Shown piece by piece: positions 38,770 through 48,169 of a stretch of 64,000 bases of DNA. Both the position numbers and the translations under genes were made by a program. The stretch lies in contig NZ_BBZB01000001.1 of NCBI RefSeq assembly GCF_001269985.1, positions 2,790,001 to 2,854,000 of the forward strand, in the 5' to 3' direction. How positions within the stretch are numbered: position 1 is the first letter of the stretch; each line of letters starts with the position of its first letter. This DNA is from Pseudoalteromonas sp. '520P1 No. 423' (GTDB lineage: Bacteria; Pseudomonadota; Gammaproteobacteria; Enterobacterales; Alteromonadaceae). The notes beneath the pieces are model-generated. The model had not been told where the DNA came from. It saw only the letters and a list, made by a program, of their open reading frames with translations, and did no database searches.

Positions 38770-39558
38770 ATGGAACAAACATTAGATGTAGCTTGGTTGG
38801 ATCTTATCTTTTTTATGTTGATTTTAATTTTTCCTTTTTTAATAAATAAAAAATTAAATTTAAGATTAGAAAAAGAAATACTCATTTCAGTGTTTAGAAT
38901 GACATTACAACTGGTATTGGTTGGTCTTTATCTTGAATTTTTATTTGATTTAAATAGTTTAATGTTAAATATAGTTTGGCTGATCATAATGATATTAGTT
39001 GGAGCTAGTGCAATTATTAGCGGCGCTAATCTACCAAAACAACATTTATTTCTACCTGTTTTGATAGGGTTAGTTATATCTTCACTGCCCTTATTATTTA
39101 TTCTGTTATATTTTTTAATTCAGCCATCACCGATTTTACACGCTCAATACTTGATCCCACTAGCCGGTATGCTACTAGGAAATAGTTTGAGTGGTAATAT
39201 CGTTGCTCTAAAAAGTTTATTTACTGCATTTAATGATAATAAGCTCGAATACGAAACAGCTTTATCTTTAGGCGCACAGCCTGCGCAAGCAGCACACCCT
39301 TTTGTGCAATCAGCCATAAAAAATGCATTAGCGCCTATAATAGCGTCAATGACAACAACCGGGATTGTGACTTTACCTGGCATGATGACAGGACAAATAC
39401 TAGGAGGCATAGAGCCAATAACCGCTGTAAAATATCAGCTTATTATATTAGTCTCTATTTTTGTTATGTTATGTGTATCAGTCAATAGTAGTCTCTATTT
39501 CACCATAAAATCCGTGATCACCCCTACAGGATTAATACAAATAAAAAACCGTGAATAA
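38770..39558 (+). CDS. FetB-like ABC transporter permease (UPF0014), without its ATPase
   Basis: A 262-residue, very hydrophobic protein with about seven membrane segments. GMLLGNSLSG near residue 137, ETALSLGAQPAQA near 160 and GIVTLPGMMTGQILGG near 200 are hallmarks of FetB (YbbM), the permease of an iron-efflux ABC transporter. The usual partner FetA ATPase is not adjacent on either side: upstream lies the edd operator region and downstream are gene relics. It may be orphaned or served by an ATPase elsewhere. The ribosome site AAAGGAAAAAG is strong. Confidence 0.85.
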   Translation: MEQTLDVAWLDLIFFMLILIFPFLINKKLNLRLEKEILISVFRMTLQLVLVGLYLEFLFDLNSLMLNIVWLIIMILVGASAIISGANLPKQHLFLPVLIGLVISSLPLLFILLYFLIQPSPILHAQYLIPLAGMLLGNSLSGNIVALKSLFTAFNDNKLEYETALSLGAQPAQAAHPFVQSAIKNALAPIIASMTTTGIVTLPGMMTGQILGGIEPITAVKYQLIILVSIFVMLCVSVNSSLYFTIKSVITPTGLIQIKNRE

Positions 39559-39601
39559 TTTTATTCACGCCTTTACTTTTTATATCTTAATTCTCAAATT
39601 T

Positions 39602-39831
39602 TTAATAACGTAAATCAATTCCTAAAGAGTAAGTTGATTCACCTTGATATGCCCAAGCTGGGTAACCATCACGCAGCTCTGGTTTTACACTATCAGTGCC
39701 TGGAGAGCGATGCCAATTTGAATACTGTCTTCTTTTAATAGGATAGTGCCAGCAAATCTCACTGTCATATTTTCGTTAATGGCATAAGTTGTGGTTAAAT
39801 CTAAAGTACCGTAATCTTGATGCATTCTATT
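39602..39831 (-). pseudogene. C-terminal relic of a TonB-dependent receptor
   Basis: In one frame the sequence reads MHQDYGTLDLTTTYAINENM and then FAGTILLKEDSIQIG, and after a frameshift SNWHRSPGTDSVKPELRDG then YQGESTYSLGIDLRY and a stop. The alternating beta-strand ending in an aromatic (LRY) is the typical C-terminus of an outer-membrane TonB-dependent receptor. Only about 75 residues remain. The upstream part is replaced directly by a chemoreceptor fragment, so a deletion fused the two. Confidence 0.7.
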
Positions 39832-40590
39832 GCCATGAAATCTGATTCTCTGATCCCAACACTGGCAACATAATAATCAATGCCATCTTTTTCTACTTTA
39901 TCAAATATATACCCATCATCATTTTGCAATAATTTACCCGATATATTTTCAAAGCCATCAAACTGCTTTAATTGTTTGGTTTTTAGTGATGATAATTGTG
40001 AATGAATAATTACTTTACCTTGTTTGTCAGTTACAAATACATAACCTGATTCACCCACTTTATTTGATAAAATATCAGCACTAATTTGATCAACACTGTA
40101 ACCAAGCCCTGCAACTGCTAGTTTTTTCCCTTGAGCTTTCACTTTATAATTAACAAATGCTGTTAATTTAGCAGTACTTTCTTCATAATCAAATACGATT
40201 TCATAAGGCTTATCACTATTTAGAAAATCATAAAACCAAGCATCATTTTCTGTACTAATTTGTTTTAAAATACCATTATTATTAAAGTAATTTTTAGATA
40301 CATCTGATACCCAAAAAACCACAAAAGCATCATTTTCACTTTTCATATAAGATAGATAATCTATTACTTTATCTTGCTGTGCTTGGGGCTCACCTGCCAG
40401 TGCTCAGCTGATGCATTATTCTTGCTTCAACTTTAGCAAGTTGGTTTGGTAATAAGTCAGACTCCATACTGTTTTCTGATACTTTAGTAAAGGTGCTATG
40501 ACCTAACAAGATGCTAGTAAAGGTTAATGTAAGTAAAGATAGTGCGGTAATGGCAATAAGCGCTTGTCGTATTGTTATTTTTTTTGCCAT
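39832..40590 (-). pseudogene. Methyl-accepting chemotaxis protein, 5' part with Cache domain
   Basis: The start MAKKITIRQALIAITALSLL gives an N-terminal membrane anchor. A frameshift near 40400 separates the first 66 codons from the rest, which encodes a Cache-type periplasmic sensor (AWFYDFLNSDKPYEIVFDY, AGLGYSVDQISADILSNKVG, GYVFVTDKQGKVIIHS). The frame stops being chemoreceptor-like near 39832, where TonB-receptor sequence begins. HAMP and signalling domains are absent. This is a dead remnant with a once membrane-anchored small-molecule sensor. Confidence 0.85.
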
Positions 40591-40764
40591 TTTTCCATAG
40601 TATCAATTCAACCTATTAGCCTGAACTACACCTAGCAAAATCACACTTTGGAGTAGTTTAGTCATATAAAAACAGAAAGTTAAATTGATTGTAGGTCAAT
40701 AAAATAAATAAAAAACCTAACACCTAAACTTACTTGATAGAAGTGACAAATTATAGGCCAGACC

Positions 40765-41618
40765 AGTTTGTTCTCACCCAGCAGCTGCGATTTGTATACT
40801 CATATCTGTTATTGAGGTTGCAGCATCTTTAATATCATTAAGTTTATTTGCCATTTTTGTGGTTTACTCAACAGCTAAAGCAACTTCATTTGAACACTTT
40901 AAAATAGAACTTGAAACACTGCCTGCATCTTGTTGGAATTGACCTACTATGTTTTTTTCGATCTCAGAAGTCGATTCTTGTGTACGTTGCGCTAAAGTAC
41001 GTACTTCATCTGCAACTACAGCAAACCCTCTGCCTTGCTCCCCCGCTCTTGCTGCCTCAATGGCAGCATTCAGCACTAAAAGATTGGTTTGCTCGGCAAC
41101 AATTTTGATTACTTCAACAACTGAGTTTATATTACTACTACTTTTTTGTAGTTGTGAAATTAGTGCATTTGCTTGTGCCATTTCATTAGAGAGCTTTCCA
41201 TTTCTTGACGAGTATGAGTAATATCAACAACACTTTCATCAACCGATTTATCAACATTAACAACCAAGTTCGCCGTTTATGAATTATTACTGGCGACCTC
41301 TTGTATTGATGCGGACATTTCTTCAATTGCGGTTGCAACTAATTGTGTTTCACCCTGCTGTCTTTCTAAGTTATTAATAAAGAGGTAAAAGCTGATTGTG
41401 ATAGCTTATTTGTCACTTCAATTAAATTATTCGCGATTGCATCTTCAATCTGCTTTGAATGTACTTAATACTGTAAGGTTGTTTATTTGTTGTGCGCTAG
41501 TATTGGTTTTAAAGTCAGAATTAACTCTTAATGTTCCTAATTTTAATAACCCTATAATTGCAGGAACAATTAAAATAAGTATTTTGGCTTTAAAATGTAA
41601 ACTTCTAAGATATTGCAT
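40765..41618 (-). pseudogene. Second methyl-accepting chemotaxis protein, degraded
   Basis: ATG at 41618 has a good AAGGAAG site and begins MQYLRSLHFKAKILILIVPA. The frame is broken by stops or shifts near 41455, 41280 and 41180, yet pieces read TAIEEMSASIQEVASNNS and then the signalling tip [20 protein letters not shown] and [19 protein letters not shown] final shift occurs near 40790 (SIQIAAAG). The periplasmic sensor domain is missing entirely. The presence of the highly conserved tip fixes the family. It lies next to another broken chemoreceptor. Confidence 0.88.
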
Positions 41619-41762
41619 TAATCTTCCTTAAATAATACACAAAACTCTTATTGAGCATTATTTATTTTAGGAGCAAAATCGGGATTATAAAGCGCGTTTA
41701 CATTTTAGCAGCCTAATTTAAGTATTATTAAAGAAGGTGTTGATCTAGATCAAATTTAACAG

Positions 41763-42164
41763 CTACAAAGCTGATAGAGGGGTTAAAATTTCTTCAGGTA
41801 TTGGCTGTAAGCGTTTGTCCTTGTCTAAACATACCATTTCGATATCACCTATCACTGCAGGCTTTTTAGCGCCCGGTCGCCATACTTCTTGACGCCATAA
41901 TGTTTTGTATTTACCTTCAAATTCAAAACTGGTTCTAATATCACATACTTCAGCAAACTCAACACCATCTTGAAAGATCATATTTGCTTTATATACAGCA
42001 AATCCAAGCCCTTTTTCATTCCACAGTTTTGCTAACTTATCACTATCTATTACATGTTCTCTTGCTCGCTCAAAATACTTTAAAAAGTTTGGGTGATATA
42101 CCACACCTGAGTGATCTGTATCTTCATAATAAATTTGTACTGGGTGATGAAAGATTTCGCTCAT
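41763..42164 (-). CDS. Hotdog-fold acyl-CoA thioesterase (YbgC/4HBT type)
   Basis: A 133-residue protein with the 4-hydroxybenzoyl-CoA thioesterase signature YYEDTDHSGVVYHPNFLKYF at residues 12-31; the Asp in DHSG is the catalytic residue. It lies 39 bp after oleD on the same strand, so it is probably the last gene of the ole operon. A role hydrolysing acyl-CoA or an intermediate in olefin synthesis, or simple recycling of fatty acids, is inferred from position only. It could instead be an independently used YbgC-like enzyme. Confidence 0.88.
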   Translation of the reverse strand: MSEIFHHPVQIYYEDTDHSGVVYHPNFLKYFERAREHVIDSDKLAKLWNEKGLGFAVYKANMIFQDGVEFAEVCDIRTSFEFEGKYKTLWRQEVWRPGAKKPAVIGDIEMVCLDKDKRLQPIPEEILTPLSAL

Positions 42165-42203
42165 TTGAATAATAACTCTTGTAATTTTAGAGGTTAAATG
42201 GGG

Positions 42204-43271
42204 TTAACTATGTTTTTCTAATGACTTTTTGAGACGCAACATACCTTCATCTATTGATATTAAAGGGCCGTAGCCTAAGTCATTTTTGATTGAATTTATA
42301 TTAAAGTAATGACTTGTTGATAACTGTCTAGCAACAAAACGCGTCATGATAGGTTCATTTTTTTTACCAAGTAATAAATAGGTTGTTTCAAGCACTGTAC
42401 CAACACAATAGGCAACTGAAGAAGGCACGCGTTTGGTGACTTGGGGTAAACTGACACATGATAATATTTTATTAAGCATGCTCGCCATTGTAATAGGCTG
42501 ATCATTGCTAACAAAATAAGCCTTACCTAAACAAGTTTTATTGTCATTCAACATATTTACAGCTGCTAAAATATGGGCGTAAGCGGCATTATCGACATAA
42601 ATCGTATCTACTAACTTATCTTGTTTACCTACTAGCTTTAATCGTCCTGCTGTAGCACGCTCAATGACTCTTGGCACCAAATGTGGATCGTTAGGTCCCC
42701 AAATCAAATGTGGTCTAATGGCGATTGTTTTTAGTTGCTCACTATTCGCTTTAATAATCAATTGCTCGGCAATCGCTTTAGATTCACCGTAATAGTTTAA
42801 AAACTTTTTTGCATACGGATAGCTTTCATCAATACCTGCTTCATCCTCTCCAGAAAAAGTGACACTGGGCGTACTGGTATACACTAAATTTTGGATATTT
42901 AATTGTGAACAGGCATCAATAATATTTTTTGCCCCCTCAACATTAGGATTAAAGTAATCTGACTTACAGCCCCAAACACCTGCTTTTGAAGCAACATGAA
43001 AAACTAAATCACAGCCTTTCATCGCATCAAGCAATTGTGCTTTAGATGCGATATCGCCTTTGATCATAGTAACGCCCAATTGCTGTAAATTAGGGTAATC
43101 TGACCGTGCAAAGCCTGTCACTTTTATGCCTGCAGAGCATAAAAACCTACAAATTACTTCACCTAAAAACCCACCAGCTCCTGTCACAAAAATGTGAGAA
43201 ACTTTGCCTTTTAATGCGTTTAGCGCTGTTACTAATTTTTCATCTTGCGGATATATGTGCTCATTTATCAT
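42204..43271 (-). CDS. oleD: OleD, NADPH-dependent 2-alkyl-3-ketoacid reductase
   Basis: A 355-residue extended short-chain dehydrogenase (3-beta-HSD-like). The Rossmann loop is VTGAGGFLGEVICRFL near residue 30 and the catalytic Tyr-Lys is in NYYGESKAIAE near 160. OleD reduces the 2-alkyl-3-ketoacid made by OleA to a 2-alkyl-3-hydroxyacid. It lies only 3 bp after oleC, in the order oleA-oleB-oleC-oleD. The cluster context makes the assignment firm. Confidence 0.9.
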   Translation of the reverse strand: MINEHIYPQDEKLVTALNALKGKVSHIFVTGAGGFLGEVICRFLCSAGIKVTGFARSDYPNLQQLGVTMIKGDIASKAQLLDAMKGCDLVFHVASKAGVWGCKSDYFNPNVEGAKNIIDACSQLNIQNLVYTSTPSVTFSGEDEAGIDESYPYAKKFLNYYGESKAIAEQLIIKANSEQLKTIAIRPHLIWGPNDPHLVPRVIERATAGRLKLVGKQDKLVDTIYVDNAAYAHILAAVNMLNDNKTCLGKAYFVSNDQPITMASMLNKILSCVSLPQVTKRVPSSVAYCVGTVLETTYLLLGKKNEPIMTRFVARQLSTSHYFNINSIKNDLGYGPLISIDEGMLRLKKSLEKHS

Positions 43272-43274
43272 TAT

Positions 43275-44963
43275 TTAGTTCTTTTTATTTTGTGCCCATA
43301 CAGCCAGTTTTTCTCTGAATATTTTAGCGTTATGGCGAATATCTACAGGGAAATCTGGATGTATTAAAAAGTTAGATATATTCTGGGTTTGGTCAAATTT
43401 AGCACCTATTTCTTTTAGCTCATCAAATAAAACGCTTTTAGATATTTTATATCCTTTGTTCAGCTCTATACATAAAACAGGTTTTATGACGCTATTATTC
43501 GAAACTCCAACTAAGGCTGTGCGTTTTACGGCTTTGTGAGTATTAAATATTCGCTCGCACGGTATAGAAAATAAAACTTCTGCATCTGTTTCGACTCTAT
43601 GCGCTTTACGACCACACATCCAAAGTAAACCTTGATTATCTAAATAGCCTAAATCACCCATTCTGTGGCGAACACTTTTGTCATCTTGAATTTTAGCTGA
43701 TTTAGTTGCGCACTCTCGCTCATAATATGCCGAACTTACCATAGGGCCTTTTACAACAATTTCACCTATCTGATTTGCTTGTAGTAATAAATCAGTATTA
43801 ACAACTGTGCCCCAATCTTCAATATTGTCTTCTGTAATTTTAATAATGTCTACGACAACACCTTCTACGGGTTTTCCAACACAAATACCACCGCCATTGT
43901 CGGTAATCTTTGTAGTTTTGAGTAAAGCTTCACTGCCAATTTTAGTTAAGGGCAAAGATTCTGTCGCGCCATAGGAATTAAGCACTTCAACATTGTGATT
44001 AAGCATTTTACTAAACGTTTTAATTGACGCTAAAGTTGCAGGTGCACCCGCTGATATAACCCGTTTTAGGCTTGTTAATTTATGATTATTTTGCTCGCCA
44101 GCCTGACCTAATACTTCAATCAATGCGGGATTGGCAAATAAATTACTACATTGATATTTTTCAATCGCAGAAAATATATATTTTGGATTTGCGCTAATAG
44201 GTTTACTTGCATCCATGTCTGGCACAATTGATGCCATGCCTAAAGCAGGACCAAACAATGAAAATAATGGAAAAGTTGCTAAATCTCGCTCACCCGGTTT
44301 AATTTTATAATCATTTTTAAGCGCGGTGATCTGAGCTTCAAACATTTTATGACTATAAACCACACCTTTTGGCACTCCTGTACTGCCGCTAGTAAATAAA
44401 ATAGCTGACATATCATCATCTGCCAAAGTCACCATTGGGTAAACTTCATTAGCTGGATATTTTTTAAGTAAGCGACTTAATGTCATTTGGCCTGTCAGCC
44501 CAGATATCAGCTCATTACCACCTACGGTTACAACATGTTTGACCGTACTTTTACCCCAAGAGAATAATTTCCGGGCAATATGTGCTTTTGGAATGCCAAT
44601 AAATGCATCAGGTTTTGATTCAATAAAACATTGTTTAAGGTTTTTTACGCCCATGCCTGGATCTACCAGTATCGGAATAATTCCCGCTTTAAATAATGCA
44701 AAAGTAAGTGCAAAAAAATCTATGCTAGGCGTGACCATCAAAACGGCTTTCATGCCTTGTTTTATGCCATAACCATTTAAAGCATGTGCAATAGCGTCAC
44801 TTTTTTCATTTAAGGTTTTAAAGTCTATCTCATCATAGGTTAGCTTTGATAAATGACTTTTTTGAACAGCAACAGCTAGATTTGAAGGTGTTTGAATTGC
44901 GGCACTTTTTAAGTGCCGACAAAGGTTTGCTTTGTTTAAATCTGGCTCTTTAAACATATTCAT
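43275..44963 (-). CDS. oleC: OleC, beta-lactone synthetase
   Basis: A 562-residue ANL-superfamily (AMP-forming) enzyme. The P-loop [18 protein letters not shown] lies near residue 191, and [20 protein letters not shown] and the hinge [20 protein letters not shown] complete the ANL motifs. OleC adenylates the OleD product and cyclises it to a cis-beta-lactone, which OleB decarboxylates. Its start lies 5 bp after the oleB stop. The family call depends on the surrounding ole genes as well as on sequence. Confidence 0.9.
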   Translation of the reverse strand: MNMFKEPDLNKANLCRHLKSAAIQTPSNLAVAVQKSHLSKLTYDEIDFKTLNEKSDAIAHALNGYGIKQGMKAVLMVTPSIDFFALTFALFKAGIIPILVDPGMGVKNLKQCFIESKPDAFIGIPKAHIARKLFSWGKSTVKHVVTVGGNELISGLTGQMTLSRLLKKYPANEVYPMVTLADDDMSAILFTSGSTGVPKGVVYSHKMFEAQITALKNDYKIKPGERDLATFPLFSLFGPALGMASIVPDMDASKPISANPKYIFSAIEKYQCSNLFANPALIEVLGQAGEQNNHKLTSLKRVISAGAPATLASIKTFSKMLNHNVEVLNSYGATESLPLTKIGSEALLKTTKITDNGGGICVGKPVEGVVVDIIKITEDNIEDWGTVVNTDLLLQANQIGEIVVKGPMVSSAYYERECATKSAKIQDDKSVRHRMGDLGYLDNQGLLWMCGRKAHRVETDAEVLFSIPCERIFNTHKAVKRTALVGVSNNSVIKPVLCIELNKGYKISKSVLFDELKEIGAKFDQTQNISNFLIHPDFPVDIRHNAKIFREKLAVWAQNKKN

Positions 44964-44968
44964 TAATT

Positions 44969-45847
44969 TTATTTTTCGTTTATAAAGTTTGTCACTAGCG
45001 GCACGACTTCGCTACTGGCATCCTCTAGAATATAATGACCACAGTCTGTAAACTCATGTACTTTTGCATTAGGAAGTTCTTGCTTCCATTGTGCTAAGAA
45101 GTGTTTATCAAAAACAAAGTCTTGTGAGCCCCAACAAATCATACTTGGTAACGCTTTAAAGTTATTTAGGCTCTTTGTTATTTGAGACACTAAATCGTAA
45201 TTTCTATCACCTGGTTTTAAAGGAATGTCTTGTACAAACCTTAAAGTTGAAATGCGGTTTTTCCAAGAATTAAAAGGCGCAACATAGGCCTCTCTTATTT
45301 CTTTTGCCATAGGCTGACGTTTTACACCAACATATGATGCGATAGATGAAAACGCATTCATACCACGTACAAGCGCAGTACCTAATAAGGTATTTCGACA
45401 GATCCACAATGCCCATGGGAAAGGTTTAGCTTTAGGTAGATGAAATGCACCTGTATTTAAGATCACTAATTTTTTAATTCGTTCAGGATATCGCGCCGCA
45501 TAACCCATGCCTATCATGCCACCCCAATCATGTACAACTAAGGTGATATTGGCATTAACATCTAAATGTTCAAGTAGCGCTTCTAAATCATCGATACGTT
45601 GTTTTAGGGTGTAATCATAATCCTTATCACCTGGTTTGTCAGATAAACCACAACCAATATGATCAGGTACGATACATTGATGGCTTGCGCTTAACGATGA
45701 TACTAAATTACGATAATAAAAAGACCAACTTGGATTACCATGAACCATAACTACTGGCTCGCCCTGACCTTGATTTACATAATGGTACTTTTGGCCATTA
45801 CGATCCAAATAATTTGTTTTAAAAGGTGAAAGTGATTCCATTACCAT
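44969..45847 (-). CDS. oleB: OleB, beta-lactone decarboxylase (alpha/beta hydrolase)
   Basis: An alpha/beta-hydrolase related to haloalkane dehalogenases. The oxyanion segment [13 protein letters not shown] lies near residue 38 and the nucleophile Asp in [13 protein letters not shown] near 106. OleB decarboxylates the beta-lactone to the long-chain cis-olefin. I chose ATG at 45847, with TTAGG six bases upstream; this overlaps the 3' end of oleA. ATG at 45841 (TAATG with the oleA stop) is also possible, and ATG at 45868 is less likely. Translation is coupled to oleA. Confidence 0.9.
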   Translation of the reverse strand: MVMESLSPFKTNYLDRNGQKYHYVNQGQGEPVVMVHGNPSWSFYYRNLVSSLSASHQCIVPDHIGCGLSDKPGDKDYDYTLKQRIDDLEALLEHLDVNANITLVVHDWGGMIGMGYAARYPERIKKLVILNTGAFHLPKAKPFPWALWICRNTLLGTALVRGMNAFSSIASYVGVKRQPMAKEIREAYVAPFNSWKNRISTLRFVQDIPLKPGDRNYDLVSQITKSLNNFKALPSMICWGSQDFVFDKHFLAQWKQELPNAKVHEFTDCGHYILEDASSEVVPLVTNFINEK

Positions 45848-46890
45848 TTCAGACCTAACATCATACAATTTAATCCACTACCTATACCTAAAAAGCTAAC
45901 ATTATCGCCTTTTTTCAAAAAGCCATCATCGTGTGCCATTGCAGCAGTAACAGGTAAAGAAACAGTTCCCATATTACCGAGCAGCTTAAAGGTCGGAAAT
46001 TCTTTTTCTGGGGGAATATTTAAAGCGGTTAATACTTGTTTTTGGTTTGCTGCACCTACCTGATGACAAATCACTTTATCAACTTGTTCTATCATCCAAT
46101 CTCGTTGCTGTAAAAAATGCGACCAAGTATCTTTCGCTAAAGAAACACCCTCTTTTAATAAGGTAACGGCATCAGTGCGCATAAATTCGCGGTATAATTG
46201 TGGGCCAACTTCTTTTAAGCCCCATTGACATAAATTACTATGCTCTGGCGCTGATAAGTGACTCGCACCTAATAACTGATGATTTCGATCTGTTTTTAAA
46301 TCAAATGAACCATCTGTAATAAGCACAGCCACTGCACCTGAACCACCGGTTAAAGTCGCTAATGATTGTGCGTAATTTTGCATTGTAGGCTCTGACAACA
46401 TATCTTCTATTGTGACATCCACGATGTGGCGGGCTGATTCACACGATACAACTAAACCAGCTTTAATTTGGCCCAGTTCAATGCGATTAGCAATATCTAA
46501 AATACCAGATAAAACACCTAAACACGCATTGCTAATATCATAAATAGCAGTGTCTTTAGAGACACCTAATTTTGCCGCAATACGACATGCTGTAGCAGGC
46601 TCATGTTGGTCGCGACACACACCGGTGTAAACAACTGCGCCTAAATCGTCAACAGATATGTCACTTTCAGCGATTGCTTTTTTTGCAGCTGTAATTGCAC
46701 CATCTGATAACTGATGCCCTTTTGGCCACCAGCGACGTTCTTCTATACCGGTTAATGCAGCAAGTTGCCCCATAGGAATACGATATTTTTGATATAAAGG
46801 AGCTAAACGAGATTCAAGTACAGAGCTTGATACCACATGTGGTGCTAGCTCATAGGCTAAACTGTTAATAAAGACGCGGGTATATTTCAT
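45841..46890 (-). CDS. oleA: OleA, thiolase-fold condensing enzyme
   Basis: A 349-residue FabH-like thiolase. The active cysteine is in ISNACLGVLSGI near residue 123, histidine in VICHQVGAANQ near 278 and asparagine in KLLGNMGTVSLP near 308. OleA joins two fatty acyl-CoAs head to head by a non-decarboxylative Claisen reaction to a 2-alkyl-3-ketoacid. It is the first gene of the oleABCD cluster. The cluster is on the strand opposite to the broken solute-binding gene at 47104. It is not a substitute for fabH, since its substrates and product differ. Confidence 0.93.
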   Translation of the reverse strand: MKYTRVFINSLAYELAPHVVSSSVLESRLAPLYQKYRIPMGQLAALTGIEERRWWPKGHQLSDGAITAAKKAIAESDISVDDLGAVVYTGVCRDQHEPATACRIAAKLGVSKDTAIYDISNACLGVLSGILDIANRIELGQIKAGLVVSCESARHIVDVTIEDMLSEPTMQNYAQSLATLTGGSGAVAVLITDGSFDLKTDRNHQLLGASHLSAPEHSNLCQWGLKEVGPQLYREFMRTDAVTLLKEGVSLAKDTWSHFLQQRDWMIEQVDKVICHQVGAANQKQVLTALNIPPEKEFPTFKLLGNMGTVSLPVTAAMAHDDGFLKKGDNVSFLGIGSGLNCMMLGLKW

Positions 46891-47103
46891 GAAACGGTAT
46901 ATTTTTCTCTTATTCTTTATAAAAAGCGCGGTATATTATAAACCAAAAAACTGCTTTTATTTTTTTAGACCGCCATTTGACCAAGAAAAGCGTCATGATT
47001 CAACTAAAACCTTTTCATTGTACATAAAACACTCAATTTGATTGTTTGATAGGCTATTCTAAAATATATAGATAAAAATCTAGATTTATACATTAAACTT
47101 CTT

Positions 47104-47691
47104 TTGTGTTTGCTGTTGTTGCTATTATCAATGACTACTTTTTCTGATGAAAGCATCAGAGTAATTACAGAGCACTTACCACCCTATCAAATTGTTGAAA
47201 ACCACACACTAGTAGGCGGAACTTCTTTAGAGATAATGTATCATGTATTACAGCGTGCGGGTTATGCAAAATCTATTGAAGTATTACCTTGGGCAAGGGC
47301 TTATCATATCGCTTTAAATGAAAAGAATGTTGTGATTTTTTCTATGACACGTAGTTCTGACAGAGAAAGCTTATTTCAATGGATTGGCTCACTCAGGCAA
47401 TTAAACTATTATTTTTATTCTTTAAAAACCAATACGCATATTCAATAAACTGCCACTAAAGAGGCTTTAAAATATAAAGCCGTTGCAGTTAGAAATAGCT
47501 TTGAAGCCCAAACACTTATAAAACAGGATTTTGTGGTTGAAAAAACAGAACTTTTTGTAGCCGCAAGCAAAAATACTTCTAAAGCAATTATCTTAAAATT
47601 ACAAACAGCACTTGAATCAAGCAAGACGGTACTTTTGACCAAGTATTATCAAATAAAACACAATCGTTTTAATTTATCGTGCACCTTTTGA
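47104..47691 (+). pseudogene. Periplasmic amino-acid-type solute-binding protein, disrupted
   Basis: A hydrophobic leader (CLLLLLLSMTTFSDESIRV) is followed by a bacterial solute-binding family 3 domain: LPPYQIVENHTLVGGTSLEI, then WARAYHIALNEKNVVIFSMT and RESLFQWIG. A TAA at about 47446 stops the frame, but the same frame continues with EALKYKAVAVRNSFEAQ and KAIILKLQTALESSKTVL, to a TGA at 47689-47691. The middle segment that completes lobe 2 is missing. Its 3' end overlaps the ankyrin gene. A dead amino-acid-binding-like gene; no permease or ATPase is nearby. Confidence 0.8.
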
Positions 47692-48045
47692 TTTCAAATA
47701 TTTAATCATTTTTGTTTGTTTATGTGTTGTGGCTAACCTTAATGGCGTTGAATCTTTATTTGTGACTACGTTAACTTTAGCACCATGTTTGATAAGCACT
47801 TTTGCGACATCAACATGACCTTTAAACGCAGCCCAATGTAATGGCGTTGCACCTTGTTTATTTTTACTATTTACATCTATGCCTTGCTTTATGAGTACTT
47901 TAACTTGTTTTAAATCACCAATTTTAGCAGCATTATGTAATGGCGGCTCATCCCAAGGTTTTGGACCGCAAGCACAAATAGAAATTATCGATAAAAACAA
48001 GCATATTTTAAATAGTGCTTTTTTAAATCTAAATTGATTTATCAC
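47674..48045 (-). CDS. Ankyrin-repeat lipoprotein
   Basis: A 123-residue protein with a lipoprotein-type signal (ISICACGPKPW; lipobox ICAC, so Cys 26 may be lipidated). Three ankyrin repeats follow, of which EPPLHNAAKIGDLKQVKVLI and GATPLHWAAFKGHVDVAKVL are clear. Ankyrin lipoproteins of this size are periplasmic and mediate protein contacts. Partner unknown. It is a separate gene on the minus strand after recD; the terminator at 48112 separates the two. Confidence 0.8.
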   Translation of the reverse strand: MINQFRFKKALFKICLFLSIISICACGPKPWDEPPLHNAAKIGDLKQVKVLIKQGIDVNSKNKQGATPLHWAAFKGHVDVAKVLIKHGAKVNVVTNKDSTPLRLATTHKQTKMIKYLKSKGAR

Positions 48046-48111
48046 TGACTTCTCCTTTTCTATTTATTTAAAAGGTTAGTCATATTCTTATTTAATACCA
48101 ATTATCAAATT

Positions 48112-48147
48112 AAAACGGGCTAAATATTTATGTTTAACCCGTTTTTT
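48112..48147. terminator. Terminator near the 3' end of recD
   Basis: AAAACGGGCTAAA (48112-48124) pairs with TTTAACCCGTTTT (48133-48145) with one mismatch, and T-runs flank it. On the minus strand it follows recD, so it probably ends the recCBD transcript. Confidence 0.7.
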
Positions 48148-48169
48148 ATCGTTACTTGATATAGTAATT

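Noticed and set aside
45841..46890. OleA as a replacement for the lost FabH
   Set aside because: It is in a complete oleABCD cluster; OleA condenses two long acyl-CoAs without decarboxylation and gives no ACP-bound product.
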